Assembly: GCF_006968745.1 (NCBI RefSeq)
Contig: NZ_CP030118.1
Span: forward strand, 4,709,943 to 4,773,942
Direction of reading: 5' to 3'
Source of the DNA: Brasilonema sennae CENA114
Lineage (GTDB): Bacteria > Cyanobacteriota > Cyanobacteriia > Cyanobacteriales > Nostocaceae
DNA: 64,000 nucleotides
The notes under the pieces are model-generated. The model was not told where the DNA came from, made no database searches, and saw only the letters and a list, made by a program, of their open reading frames with translations. Each line of letters opens with the position of its first letter. The first letter of the stretch is position 1. Positions 7,209-16,094 of this stretch are shown here, one piece after another. The translations under genes were made by a program, and so were the position numbers.

Positions 7209-7670
7209 CTATTCTTGATACTTCATAAACACAACAGGAACTTTTATCAACTTCTTTGCTAATTGAGATAATCCAAACTTGCGTTTGAGAGATGGTGGTA
7301 ACTCCTCAAAGGAAATTGCCACAAAACCAAAGCGACTGTAAAACTGCGCCAGTTTCTCACCCAGACACTCTAAATAAAGTGGTTGAGTCGCCTGGGTAAT
7401 CAAATGCTGTGTCAGAAAACTCCCCAAACCTCGACTTCTCCAAGCTGGTAAGACAACCAAACTACCGAGTTCTTGGGCACCAGAGAAGTTGCGTAATTGT
7501 CCGCAAGCGATTAATTGCTTGTTACATTCTATTACCCAGAATTGCTGCCATCGTATTTGGGTAGGGTCAAGTTTTGCGCGCAGTACCAACAACCGAATAG
7601 ACCAGATATCCTCAGATGTTGCACTGCGAAGCGTACACTCAGTTGGCAAGGACACATTGTTCTGTTTCAT
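7209..7670 (-). CDS. GNAT-family N-acetyltransferase
   Basis: A 153-residue acetyltransferase. LGSLVVLPAWRSRGLGSFLTQHLI holds the acetyl-CoA pyrophosphate loop (RxxGLG), and the later LYLECLGEKLAQFYSRFGFV is the typical motif B with FYxRxGF. It transfers acetyl from acetyl-CoA to an unknown amine. The start MKQNNVSLP is the only ATG before the first conserved strand. Confidence 0.85.
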   Translation of the reverse strand: MKQNNVSLPTECTLRSATSEDIWSIRLLVLRAKLDPTQIRWQQFWVIECNKQLIACGQLRNFSGAQELGSLVVLPAWRSRGLGSFLTQHLITQATQPLYLECLGEKLAQFYSRFGFVAISFEELPPSLKRKFGLSQLAKKLIKVPVVFMKYQE

Positions 7671-7888
7671 AGTTTTTCTTGATTAATGTCACGCTTAAGG
7701 AATTTATCCACTGGCTTATATAGCGGTTCTCATTTGAATCACATACACCACTACGAATAATGTAGAGCACGTAAATGTAACGTCTCTACAGTTGTGTATT
7801 GCACGCAACCGAGAAGCGCTATGTTTCAACTGTATCCACTTGTTTTGGCGTGACAGATCAGTTGCAAAACAAAGCAATTATAAGGAAG

Positions 7889-7927
7889 GCGATGCTCCAG
7901 CAGGGAGCCGCGCAAGGCGCGATCGCT
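7889..7927. repeat. 39-bp dispersed repeat, second copy
   Basis: Same element as at 137-175, one mismatch. It lies in the non-coding stretch upstream of the first cobalamin riboswitch; two overlapping frames run through it but neither looks like a gene. Confidence 0.8.
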
Positions 7928-7934
7928 CACAATC

Positions 7935-7951
7935 AGCCTCTTGCAAAAGTC
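7935..7951. repeat. 17-bp inverted repeat, left arm around the DUF1636-metE block
   Basis: AGCCTCTTGCAAAAGTC here is the exact reverse complement of 11642-11658. The two arms bracket riboswitch 1, DUF1636 and metE. Confidence 0.7.
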
Positions 7952-8059
7952 AAATTTGGTCAAAAAACCACGCAGGACTCGTGGAAAAACGATGACTTTC
8001 CCAAGATTGTGATTGACGACATTTGTGGGATAGAAGTATGGTAAGGTATTGTTATAAAG

Positions 8060-8215
8060 TCGGTTCTAATGGGGGTCAGCCATTAGAGGTAAGGGGGAAA
8101 GTCCGGTGTAAATCCGGCGCTGTCCCGCAACTGTAAAGGAGATAAGTATCTCTCAGCCAGGATGCCCGCCGAAGTTAACTTGTTAGTTCTGCACGTCTGC
8201 GAGGTACAGATGAAC
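8060..8215 (+). promoter_or_regulatory. Cobalamin riboswitch 1
   Basis: The core AAAGTCCGGTGTAAATCCGG followed by CGCTGTCCCGCAACTGTAA is the conserved B12 box, and CAGCCAGGATGCCCGCC closes the four-way junction. A left arm CTAATGGGGGTCAGCCATTAG and a right-hand GCGAGGTACAG fit the peripheral stems. In this class, cobalamin binding represses downstream genes. It lies upstream of DUF1636 (start 310 bp downstream) and metE, which fits repression of the B12-independent methionine synthase when B12 is present. Confidence 0.95.
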
Positions 8216-8524
8216 AATCCCATGAATGTTTTTACAAATTTATACAATTTGCCAGCTTCACGTTCTCATAGTGGCACAGATGCATTCAAGATGATGTCTT
8301 GCTACAATAGGCACGGATATACGATTAGTTGACGGTAAAAATTACGACTCTAGGTATAGCTCTCATTCGTACTAGTTTTTTCTAGGTGTAAATGTTTAGA
8401 GTTGTTCTTGATAGTTAAGAATTTTTTGCAATAGTTTTCACACAGTCAGCAGGGCTGGACTTTGGTGTTGGCAACACTGTGTGAGATTTGCGGTTTGAAC
8501 TTCCTCCCATACACTTCAAAATCA

Positions 8525-8905
8525 ATGAGCAACAAACAACATACTTTATTTGTTTGCACGACTTGTGCTAGCACCTGGCAAGACGGCAAGCGAGTTGGTG
8601 AAAGTGGTGGTCAACAACTACTACAGCAGCTTCAGGAACTTGCGCAAAACTGGGAATTGCGAAATAATTTCCCAATTCAGGGAGTTGAATGCATGAGTGC
8701 TTGTAATCGCTCTTGTGTCATTGCCTTTGCTGCCCAAGATAAATTAACCTATTTGTTTGGCGATTTGCCAGTTGACAGTAGCGCCGAAGCCATTCTGCAA
8801 TGTGCCAGTCAATACTACGCTAAACCCGATGGTTCACTGCCTTGGTCAGAACGACCCCAAGCACTGAAAAAGGGGATTTTGGCAAAGATTCCACCACTTA
8901 ATTAA
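8525..8905 (+). CDS. DUF1636 predicted metal-binding protein
   Basis: 126 residues starting MSNKQHTLFVCTTC; the upstream frame to 8462 is open but has no typical start context, and a decayed copy near 23.8 kb shares the same start region. CTTCAST, GVECMSACNRSC and the following Cys pattern fit the DUF1636/COG5469 family, 2Fe-2S-ferredoxin-like small proteins often found next to cobW and cobalamin genes. The role is not known; the riboswitch upstream and metE downstream tie it to B12 status. It is followed by a hairpin terminator, so metE may also have its own promoter. Confidence 0.85.
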   Translation: MSNKQHTLFVCTTCASTWQDGKRVGESGGQQLLQQLQELAQNWELRNNFPIQGVECMSACNRSCVIAFAAQDKLTYLFGDLPVDSSAEAILQCASQYYAKPDGSLPWSERPQALKKGILAKIPPLN

Positions 8906-9039
8906 GTGGGCGAAATTAAACCTAACTTGTTGTTCATTGAGGACTGATACCAAATCCGGATCTAATACCCCCTTTGTTATTTAGTCCGCGTAGGCGGACT
9001 TTGTTTGTGTAGTCAAGCCAGTGCGTTGGGCAGCTTTGC

Positions 9040-9115
9040 CGACTTGTAAGCGCAAGGCGCACGCTACGCGAACGCGCAGCGTCTCCGCAGGAGTTAGCAC
9101 CTGGCGCGCGATTTC
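9040..9115. repeat. Dispersed repeat cluster
   Basis: Contains GTAAGCGCAAGGCGCACG, CTACGCGAACGCGCAGCG and TCTCCGCAGGAG, the same vocabulary as the clusters near 0.8 and 63.7 kb. The minus-strand frame across 8934-9212 is a repeat artefact. Confidence 0.75.
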
Positions 9116-9210
9116 TAATCGCCTGGGTTAAAAGGGGGTTAGAAAAGCGGATTTCGGTATGACTAAAAGTTCTCAGTTCCCAATCCCTAGAGCGCCGGTA
9201 CATTAATCCC

Positions 9211-9282
9211 AAAAACCCGGTTTATTTGAGTTGAGTATACGAGATCTCAAGTTTTTCGACAGAGAGAAACCGGGTTTTTTGC
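9211..9282 (+). terminator. Hairpin between DUF1636 and metE
   Basis: AAACCCGGTTT pairs with AAACCGGGTTT about 45 bases later and is followed by TTT. It may end transcription from the DUF1636 side. Confidence 0.55.
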
Positions 9283-9350
9283 CTCCTTTTTGACTACTGT
9301 AGCGGCGCTGTAGTACCCAAATCATTAGTTTTCATTAATAAGATAAACTT

Positions 9351-11603
9351 ATGCAGATTAAAAGTGCAACATTAGGCTATCCCCGTATTGGTAAAAATAG
9401 GGAAGTCAAGAAATCACTAGAAGCCTTTTGGAGTGGAAAGATAGCAGCAGAATCGTTGTTACAAACAGTAACAGAAGTTGAAGAAGCTAACTGGAAAACC
9501 CAGTTAGATGCAGGAATTGAAAAAATTGGGATTGGAGATACCACACTCTACGATCATGTACTTGACTGGGCGTTTCGTTTTGGTTTAATTCCCGAACCCT
9601 TCCAACAGTTTTCCGGCTTAGAACGCTACTTTGCAATGGCACGAGGGAAAGAAGGAATTCCCGCTCTTGAAATGACAAAGTGGTTCGATACTAACTATCA
9701 CTATCTTGTCCCTGAAATCGCCTCAGAAATCCTGTCAGCAGATTTCAGCGACTTTTTACAAACAGTGCAGCGCGCCCAAAAGATATTAGGTAAAAGGGCA
9801 ATCCCCATTATACTTAGTCCCTGTACACTCCTGCGCTTAAGCAAACTAGAATCAAATATTGACGAGGCGGTATCAAAGCTAATACCACTTTACATCAACC
9901 TACTTACAGAACTGAAAAATCTGGGAGTAGACGAAGTGCAAATGCACGAACCTGCCTTAGTTTTGGGTGATGCCAATTCCTGGAAAAAACACTTTCAAAC
10001 AGTTTATAACTCACTTGAGTCTGTAGAACTACCCCTACACCTAGTTACTTACTTTGATGACTTAGGGGAAACCTATCCTTGGGTCATAGAATTACCAGTC
10101 AGCGCAATTAGTTTGGACTTCACTCGCGGACGAAACTTAGAGTTAATCAAAACTTACGGTTTCCCTGAAGATAAGCGACTGGGATTAGGAATTATAGATG
10201 CCAGAAACATTTGGCAAATTCGTCCAGAACAAGTTCTCTCCGTATTGCAAGAGATTGTAGACAATTTACATGTAAAGTCTCTAGATATTCAGCCATCAGC
10301 TTCTTTGCAGTTTGTTCCCTACGATGCTAAAGGAGAAAAACAACTGCCATCAGCATTAAGAAATGTTTTAAGTTTTGCAGAACAGAAACTTCAAGAAGTG
10401 GTGTTATTGGCTCGAACAATCATAGGAGACAATACCAAAACAGAGCAAGAATTTCTTGAGTCAAGCTGGAGTCAATTCGAGCAGTTTAGTCCAGTAAATC
10501 ACTCAATTCAAGAAAGAAGAAAAACTCTGAAGATTGATGATTTTCAGCGCTCCTTATCCTATGGATTGCGTCTTGATTCCCAAATTCCTCTTCCTCTGTT
10601 CCCGACAACCACAATTGGTTCCTTTCCCCAAACTTCTGAAGTACGTCAACTCCGGGTGCGCTACAAACGGGGCGAGTTGAGTCAGGAAGCGTACCAAGCT
10701 GCAATTGATGTTGAAATTGCCAAGAGTATTAAACTACAGGAGGAATTAGGGTTAGATGTTCTAGTTCATGGTGAATTTGAACGCACCGACATGGTGGAAT
10801 TTTTTGGACAGCAGTTATCAGGCTTCGCTTTCACTGAAAATGGTTGGGTGCAAAGTTACGGTAGCCGTTATGTTCGTCCACCAATTATTTACGGTGATGT
10901 GATTCGTACTGCGCCTATGACAGTGCGTGAGTTTAAAGTAGCTCAATCATTGACTGAAAAACCTGTCAAAGGGATGTTGACAGGTCCTGTAACTATCTTA
11001 AATTGGTCTTACACCAGGACGGATATTTCTCGTCAAGAACAAGCTTTTCAAATTGCTTTGGCGTTGCGGGATGAGGTAGCGGATTTGGAAGCTGCTCGTG
11101 CAAAAGTCATTCAAGTAGATGAACCAGCGCTACGTGAAGGTTTACCTCTAAAGCCTCAACGGTGGAGTGAATATCTTTCTTGGGCTGTGGATGCATTTCG
11201 TTTGGCGACAGCAGTAGCCCAACCCCAAACTCAAATTCATACCCACATGTGCTACTGCGAATTTGGTGACATTATCAAGGATATTGAACGGTTAGATGCT
11301 GATGTTATTTCGATTGAAAATAGTCGCAGCAATAATCAAACTTTGCGAGAAATAACATCAGGTGGCTACTCACATCAAGTTGGTAATGGAGTTTATGACA
11401 TCCATAGTCCCGTAGTCCCAACAACTGAACAGATTTTAGAGCAATTGCGGACTGGAGTTGCTAATTTACCCGTAAAACAAATTTGGGTGAACCCAGATTG
11501 CGGTTTGAAAACTCGGCGTTGGGAAGAGGTGATTCCCTCAATGAAAAACATGGTAGAAGCCGCCAAAGTCTTGCGGGAGGAAGTTAACGCAACTCCGAGA
11601 TAG
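9351..11603 (+). CDS. metE: Cobalamin-independent methionine synthase
   Basis: 750 residues, normal for MetE. It transfers a methyl group from 5-methyltetrahydropteroyl-polyglutamate to homocysteine with zinc and no B12. The N-terminal domain starts TLGYPRIGKNREVKKSLEAF; the C-terminal catalytic domain has FPTTTIGSFPQT, DVLVHGEFERTDMVEFF, the zinc ligands in HTHMCYCEF (around residue 630-636) and the Cys in WVNPDCGLKTRRW (about residue 716). A cobalamin riboswitch lies upstream of the preceding DUF1636 gene, and a second, almost fully deleted metE lies near 21.6 kb. Confidence 0.97.
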   Translation: MQIKSATLGYPRIGKNREVKKSLEAFWSGKIAAESLLQTVTEVEEANWKTQLDAGIEKIGIGDTTLYDHVLDWAFRFGLIPEPFQQFSGLERYFAMARGKEGIPALEMTKWFDTNYHYLVPEIASEILSADFSDFLQTVQRAQKILGKRAIPIILSPCTLLRLSKLESNIDEAVSKLIPLYINLLTELKNLGVDEVQMHEPALVLGDANSWKKHFQTVYNSLESVELPLHLVTYFDDLGETYPWVIELPVSAISLDFTRGRNLELIKTYGFPEDKRLGLGIIDARNIWQIRPEQVLSVLQEIVDNLHVKSLDIQPSASLQFVPYDAKGEKQLPSALRNVLSFAEQKLQEVVLLARTIIGDNTKTEQEFLESSWSQFEQFSPVNHSIQERRKTLKIDDFQRSLSYGLRLDSQIPLPLFPTTTIGSFPQTSEVRQLRVRYKRGELSQEAYQAAIDVEIAKSIKLQEELGLDVLVHGEFERTDMVEFFGQQLSGFAFTENGWVQSYGSRYVRPPIIYGDVIRTAPMTVREFKVAQSLTEKPVKGMLTGPVTILNWSYTRTDISRQEQAFQIALALRDEVADLEAARAKVIQVDEPALREGLPLKPQRWSEYLSWAVDAFRLATAVAQPQTQIHTHMCYCEFGDIIKDIERLDADVISIENSRSNNQTLREITSGGYSHQVGNGVYDIHSPVVPTTEQILEQLRTGVANLPVKQIWVNPDCGLKTRRWEEVIPSMKNMVEAAKVLREEVNATPR

Positions 11604-11641
11604 CAGTAATAGCCTCAGACTAAGGTCCAAGAGTGCTTTAA

Positions 11642-11658
11642 GACTTTTGCAAGAGGCT
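11642..11658. repeat. 17-bp inverted repeat, right arm
   Basis: GACTTTTGCAAGAGGCT, reverse complement of 7935-7951, 39 bp after the metE stop codon. Confidence 0.7.
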
Positions 11659-11709
11659 TATTGTGGAACCTAACAATAAAGCCTCATTATCTACACTATT
11701 CTGTGCGTT

Positions 11710-11740
11710 CTCCGCATTTGTGCGGTGCTTTTTGTTTTGG
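11710..11740 (+). terminator. Short hairpin with T-rich tail
   Basis: CCGCA-TTTG-TGCGG stem followed by TGCTTTTTGTTTT. It lies 100 bp after metE and just upstream of the DUF4346 gene. Confidence 0.45.
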
Positions 11741-11749
11741 AGTTAAAAA

Positions 11750-12230
11750 ATGATGATCACAACAGTAGAAACAATTACAGCAATTGACGACAAACTATCC
11801 AAGCGATTTTTAGAACTCGATCCAGCAGGTTACTTTATCATCTATTTAGATCCGGGAGCAGGCTTACAGCAGTTTTCGGGTAAATAAACCACACTCTCCG
11901 GGGCGCAATGCCTTGTACCCCTATAAAAAATAGTGGTTCAAATAGATGAAAATCGCTGTAATCTGCGCGAAACATTTTACCAATGAAATTAATGAGCAAG
12001 GATTAGCGATCGATCCAGAAACCGGAAAGCCCATTCCTGCAACTGTCAAAGTGCAAAGACAAGCAACTACCCTGTTTACAGGAAGAACTGCCAAAGAAAT
12101 TTGTATTCAACTATTTGAGTCAACAAAACCCTGCCCAGTCAGGCGATTGGATCATGCGGCTTACTTAGGACGTGAGTTTATGCGAGCAGAATTGGCATTG
12201 GTGACTGGACAAGACTATGTACAAGATTAA
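11750..12230 (+). pseudogene. DUF4346 protein gene split by a MITE
   Basis: The first part encodes AIDDKLSKRFLELDPAGYFI and IYLDPGAGL, then a 92-bp MITE brings a stop (TAA at about 11885). The second part continues ICAKHFTNEINEQGLAIDPE, GRTAKEICIQLFE and LDHAAYLGREFMRAE. Removing the MITE and one TA restores the exact continuous reading DPGAGL-ICAKHF. DUF4346 proteins are cyanobacterial proteins of unknown biochemistry, often appended to dihydropteroate-synthase-like domains. An ATG inside the MITE (11946) could still start a 94-residue C-terminal product, so residual function is possible. Confidence 0.85.
11867..11958. mobile_element. 92-bp MITE with TA target duplication
   Basis: Ends are CAGCAGTTTTC and GAAAATCGCTG (two mismatches between arms), with TA on each side (11865-66 and 11959-60). 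TA duplication is the signature of IS630/Tc1-mariner transposition, and an IS630 transposase remnant lies at 3.9 kb. The element carries both the stop that ends the first half and the ATG that could start the second half of the host gene. Confidence 0.85.
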
Positions 12231-12402
12231 ATAGGCTTGTGATGATTTAACGGTGCGGTTGATGGGTTGCCGATCGCTTTTGCGACAACACCGATAATCT
12301 TTCTTTGTCATCTCAACCAACCATCTTTATTCCGTCCGCTGCATTTGGATTGTTAGACCGCCACGATCGCCCTCTCATTTACCGATCTGCTCACACACAA
12401 CC

Positions 12403-12609
12403 TTACTGTCCACGTCCTGGTTTACAATCTGCAAAACCTAACGCCTCTGTATCAAGAAAGCTAGCGATCGCCATCTCAACCACTGCTTCGATAGGATATT
12501 CGATTTCAGCCGCACGAGCAACTAGAGCGGCGCGAATTCGTTCAGGCAAGCGTCCTAAGATGGCTTCGGCATCAGCAGGAGAAAGCTGTTCTTGAAGTTT
12601 GGCTTGCAT
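12403..12609 (-). CDS. Small hypothetical protein (68 aa)
   Basis: Starts MQAKLQEQLSPADAEAILGR and has the helical segments RIRAALVARAAEIEYPI and EAVVEMAIASFLD. It is all-alpha by appearance, resembling short antitoxin or DNA-binding partner proteins, but I do not recognise a family. Its start is 4 bp after the stop of the GIY-YIG gene, so the two are probably co-transcribed. Confidence 0.5.
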   Translation of the reverse strand: MQAKLQEQLSPADAEAILGRLPERIRAALVARAAEIEYPIEAVVEMAIASFLDTEALGFADCKPGRGQ

Positions 12610-12613
12610 AACT

Positions 12614-12991
12614 TTACATCTCCGTCGGAATTTGGACGTTGTAAGGTGGTTCAGTGGCTCTTAAAATAATCGCTTCTAGCTCCAATAATAACGCAGGGCT
12701 TTCCCAGTGCGAAATCAACTGCATTGCAATCCGCACATCCTCATCGTCATATTTGTCGAGCCATGCCCACAGAAAAGCTTTATGCCCGCCACTGAAACAA
12801 CCCCGCAAGCTTTTAGTTTTACCGATGTAGAGTAATCCGTCAGTCCTGTGCCTGATTGCGTAAATGCCAGGACGAGGAGGAATATTCTCAAACCCACGGC
12901 TTAAGGGCTGGCATTGCTCAAAGGGAATAAAGGCGATCTCGTCTAGAATTCTCCGCGCTTGGATTTGCAGTTCAGAATCGTTCGTTGGCAT
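12614..12991 (-). CDS. GIY-YIG domain protein
   Basis: About 125 residues from MPTNDSELQIQ (a longer start nine codons upstream is possible). RPGIYAIRHRTDGLLYIGKT is the GIY-YIG motif with the two catalytic Tyr, followed by SLRGCFSGGHKAFLWAWLDK and ALLLELEAIILRATEPPYN, where the Glu of the family and a final Asn are found. It is likely a metal-dependent endonuclease or a single-domain relative of unknown target. It pairs with a small all-alpha protein downstream, which might be a regulator or immunity partner; that is inference. Confidence 0.75.
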   Translation of the reverse strand: MPTNDSELQIQARRILDEIAFIPFEQCQPLSRGFENIPPRPGIYAIRHRTDGLLYIGKTKSLRGCFSGGHKAFLWAWLDKYDDEDVRIAMQLISHWESPALLLELEAIILRATEPPYNVQIPTEM

Positions 12992-13134
12992 GAAAGCAAG
13001 AAGGCTAATTGCACACAAATCATGTTCTCATAAATTCTGTCACAACCTGTAAGCGCGTCCAGGCACTCATTATTTAGCTATAAGTTTGCCTAGACACGCT
13101 GTCACATTAACTATTGAGCGCAGTTAATTAGAAC

Positions 13135-14139
13135 TTATGTGTTTTGAGAAGCAGAAAATGATTTTGAAACTTGCACTTCAAAGTCATGGATTGCAGACAT
13201 GAACCCAGTACTGCTGTCATTAAGAATGATAGCTTTCATACTCGTCAGGTATTGTTTTATTTGCGTTCTCAAGATTGGTTCGTTTACTTTGCGTGTTTGG
13301 TAGTGATCTATCAAGTCCCAAGCAACAATCACTGTTCCAAGTATCGGACCTACAATTGGTGCAGTAGCAACAGCAATCGCTTGGCCCACGGCTTCACCAG
13401 CAGTTCCCCCTGCTTTAGCAATGACTTTGGCAACAGTTTTTCCAGTGAACTTACCAACGGACTTGCCTATAGTCTTAGTGAGAGTTTTACCTGCCACTTT
13501 TGCCAAACCTCTTTCCACAGCTACTCCTCCAACAATAGCTGTACCACCTGCTGATTTAAAGGCGAGTGAAGTACCTCGATTACTTTCAGTTGCGCGTGTC
13601 ACCAGTGCGATGTCTTGAAGATATCGCTGCCACCTTATTTGAGGAATTTTGAAGCGATGTTGAGTAATATCAAGCTCACTTTGAAGAGTATTGATATAAA
13701 GATTGAGAGACTCATCAGTTAACTTCTGGATTTGAAGTTGAGCAATTTGTGGTTGCAAAACTCGATTAGTAAACTCCGCCTCAACAACTTGATTGAGCTT
13801 TTCCTCAGCGGTGAGTGCATTGCCATTAACCCATCGATAAGCTGTTTGGAATAGAGATTGTACACCAAAAACTTGCTGATTCCAGTACCCGAAATACCAA
13901 GGAAGAAAACTGTTGTCTACTTTCACCATCAACTCATCTGTCCATACATCTAATTTCTTAGATGCGAGCTCAACTTTATTGTGTGCAGTCTCTAAGTCAG
14001 AGCGAATTGCTTGATCAACCTTGTCCCAACGCACAGGATTGATCACGGGTATATCGGTAGGAAGAATCGCGGGAACTTTTGGGTGTTGCGAGACAACAAG
14101 AGTTCCAACGATTGCAGCAATAATACCAAGTACTACCAA
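13135..14139 (-). CDS. Membrane-anchored hypothetical protein with Gly/Ala-rich core
   Basis: At least 334 residues. The N-terminus is a membrane anchor (LIWLVVLGIIAAIVGTLVV), then a helical region (residues ~30-190) and a long Gly/Ala/Val-rich segment (~195-285, AGGTAIVGGVAVERGLAKVA through GPILGTVIVAWDLIDHY) that could enter membranes. The start is unclear: TTG at 14139 is possible, but the frame stays open 35 codons upstream to a TAA that follows ATG-ACT at 14253, as if codon 3 of the true start had become a stop. I do not recognise the family; the topology recalls proteins with a membrane-inserting hairpin. Confidence 0.6.
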   Translation of the reverse strand: MVVLGIIAAIVGTLVVSQHPKVPAILPTDIPVINPVRWDKVDQAIRSDLETAHNKVELASKKLDVWTDELMVKVDNSFLPWYFGYWNQQVFGVQSLFQTAYRWVNGNALTAEEKLNQVVEAEFTNRVLQPQIAQLQIQKLTDESLNLYINTLQSELDITQHRFKIPQIRWQRYLQDIALVTRATESNRGTSLAFKSAGGTAIVGGVAVERGLAKVAGKTLTKTIGKSVGKFTGKTVAKVIAKAGGTAGEAVGQAIAVATAPIVGPILGTVIVAWDLIDHYQTRKVNEPILRTQIKQYLTSMKAIILNDSSTGFMSAIHDFEVQVSKSFSASQNT

Positions 14140-14396
14140 CCAAATTAGTTTATCGATCGTTTCTATAATCAGTTTAATAATGGCTGCCCAAGTTGGTAAT
14201 TTCTCATCTAAATTATCCTGAGATTTTTCTTTTTTCTTGCCTTGTTAAGTCATGATCTTGTTTCACAAATGGCTAAAAAGTGAGGAATATACCCGATATT
14301 TTAACCGCGCAAAATACTGACAGATAGGATTTAGGTCACTGCCTTCACCAAGGATTCAAGTCACCTAACGACCAAGATAAGCGGCGGCTAGTAACC

Positions 14397-14819
14397 TCAG
14401 CTGAAGTGGACAAGGGCTGCGCGAATCGCGATGAACCACACCGCGAGTGTGGCAAATAGGTAGAGGTAGAACCGAAGCATGATCAGATTGAATGTGCAAT
14501 GCACGGCGCTATGCAATGTGCGAAATATAACAAATAGCCATGCGGCGTTCACATACACTGCATCCACTTGCTTTGTGATGAACAGGTATAGCACGAGTGC
14601 ATAAAAAAGTACCGGAATCTCGAACAGGTTTTTTAGGTTATCTGATGGATTGGATACGTTTGGTGGCGAGATCTGCGCCAGTGTGCCAGGATCAAGGTCT
14701 TGCGGGCGAGTCTTTAGGCTTGTGATGAAACTGATCCGGCGGATGTACATATACACCCAGACTAGGAGTGTCAGAAACACTGTTGCGAAGAAGGGACCAA
14801 AGATTGCATCTTGCGTCAT
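14397..14819 (-). CDS. MAPEG-family membrane protein
   Basis: 140 residues with four hydrophobic segments. NPSDNLKNLFEIPVLFYALV and WLFVIFRTLHSAVHCTFN match the MAPEG family, membrane enzymes related to glutathione transferases. It is 9 bp downstream of the DUF6220 gene on the same strand, so the pair forms an operon read away from the LuxR-type regulator. Confidence 0.85.
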   Translation of the reverse strand: MTQDAIFGPFFATVFLTLLVWVYMYIRRISFITSLKTRPQDLDPGTLAQISPPNVSNPSDNLKNLFEIPVLFYALVLYLFITKQVDAVYVNAAWLFVIFRTLHSAVHCTFNLIMLRFYLYLFATLAVWFIAIRAALVHFS

Positions 14820-14828
14820 TTCTACCTC

Positions 14829-15257
14829 TTAAACTTGCTCATTTTGCTGATGGGTGGGCGATAGACTGCGCCATACACGATGTACAACACTTGAAGAAAC
14901 GTAGAGTAACGCAAATCCAATTAAAGGATGTAGTACCTCTAGGTGTAAAGGACTTTTGAGATGAATGCTGCAAAATTGTAGTCCAAGCAGCACTGGTAGA
15001 GTTGCGGTGAGACGTCGTATTTGGGGTGAGAATGGGGTGATGAACGACCATCCCAGTAATAGTAATGACAGTCCACTATATGCTCGGACTAGCCAAACAT
15101 GAATATCCCACCATGCAGGATTAACAAAGTAAGCGACTCCAACCGTTAATAATTGAGCAATCAAGCAGAGGTTAAAGATGACTGAAGTCGCATAAAAGCC
15201 GATTTGCATCGAACGGATGGGAGCGCGATCACGATCAATTTCCGAATTGATGGTCAT
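14829..15257 (-). CDS. DUF6220-like four-helix membrane protein
   Basis: 142 residues with four predicted membrane helices: a first helix with CLIAQLLTVGVAYFV, a conserved WWDIHVWL before the second, LSLLLLGWSFI, and a C-terminal HPLIGFALLYVSSSVVHRVW. The His-containing second and fourth helices recall DUF6220 and related small haem-binding-like membrane proteins. Function unknown. It is the first gene of a two-gene operon with MAPEG, divergent from the LuxR-type regulator across ~90 bp. Confidence 0.65.
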   Translation of the reverse strand: MTINSEIDRDRAPIRSMQIGFYATSVIFNLCLIAQLLTVGVAYFVNPAWWDIHVWLVRAYSGLSLLLLGWSFITPFSPQIRRLTATLPVLLGLQFCSIHLKSPLHLEVLHPLIGFALLYVSSSVVHRVWRSLSPTHQQNEQV

Positions 15258-15348
15258 ATCAAGTGATTGTTAAGATTAAAGCTAATATAGACTGAGTACA
15301 GATGATGCTTCTAGACCTCGATCGGGTACACTTGAGACCACTTCACTT

Positions 15349-16059
15349 ATGACTAGTTCTTTGGGATTTCTGTTTGAAGCCATCAACCAAACTCATAGCG
15401 AACATGATCTGCGATCGCAAGTCGTGCCAAAAATTGGTGAGTATTTTGCAGCGAAACGATGGGGGATTTTTTTCTTCGACCAACTGCCCTTAATAGATCG
15501 CAATCTTCAGAAAATATTGAAAATTGCACTCTCAATCGAACATAATCCTGTGGCGCGTTATTTGGTGGAGCGTCATGCTCCTGTCCACGAAGCATTAGTG
15601 ACATCACCCAAGGCTTGGAAATTAATCTGTCCTCGTCCGGATCATTGGCATGTGATGGCAGGACCAATCATAAATCGCGGTCAATTAGTGGGTGTAGTAG
15701 GCTGCACACGTGAAAAGTCAATGCCTGCCTTTGATACCCAAAATCTAGTCGATTTGAGTGCCATCTGCTTGCACTTATCTGTTTGGACTGCGACAGTGCG
15801 TTCACAAAGTGTTTGTGCAGGAAAATCGCTTCCCCCCTCCTTTAGAACCAATCGCTTAACGCCTCGTGAATTAGAAATAGCAGAGTTGGTTGCTTTGGGG
15901 CGAACTAACGCAGAAATTGGGACTGAACTTTGGATTACGGAAAATTCTGTTAAGCAAGCCTTAAAGCGAATGTTCCGTAAGCTTGAGGTTTCGTCGCGTG
16001 CACAGATGGTTGCACAACTTTCAGTGAACACCCAAAGGCTAACCACAGGAATCGTCTAA
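15349..16059 (+). CDS. LuxR-family transcriptional regulator with GAF-like sensor
   Basis: 236 residues. The first ~150 residues form a GAF-like region (VPKIGEYFAAKRWGIFFFDQ, then GPIINRGQLVGVVGCTRE). The C-terminus is a LuxR-type helix-turn-helix: LTPRELEIAELVALGRTNAE then ITENSVKQALKRMFRKLEV. It is probably a one-component regulator. It faces away from the DUF6220-MAPEG operon, its most likely target. Confidence 0.85.
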   Translation: MTSSLGFLFEAINQTHSEHDLRSQVVPKIGEYFAAKRWGIFFFDQLPLIDRNLQKILKIALSIEHNPVARYLVERHAPVHEALVTSPKAWKLICPRPDHWHVMAGPIINRGQLVGVVGCTREKSMPAFDTQNLVDLSAICLHLSVWTATVRSQSVCAGKSLPPSFRTNRLTPRELEIAELVALGRTNAEIGTELWITENSVKQALKRMFRKLEVSSRAQMVAQLSVNTQRLTTGIV

Positions 16060-16094
16060 GCTGAAAATGGTAAACCTTATTTAAAGAAAACACA

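Noticed and set aside
7799..8044. 81-codon frame upstream of riboswitch 1
   Set aside because: Contains the 39-bp dispersed repeat and no conserved motif; treated as non-coding.
8934..9212. Minus-strand 92-codon frame
   Set aside because: Runs through a dispersed repeat cluster and has no family character.
7935..11658. Declaring the metE block a proven composite transposon
   Set aside because: Only 17-bp inverted repeats are seen; no transposase and no target duplication were found.
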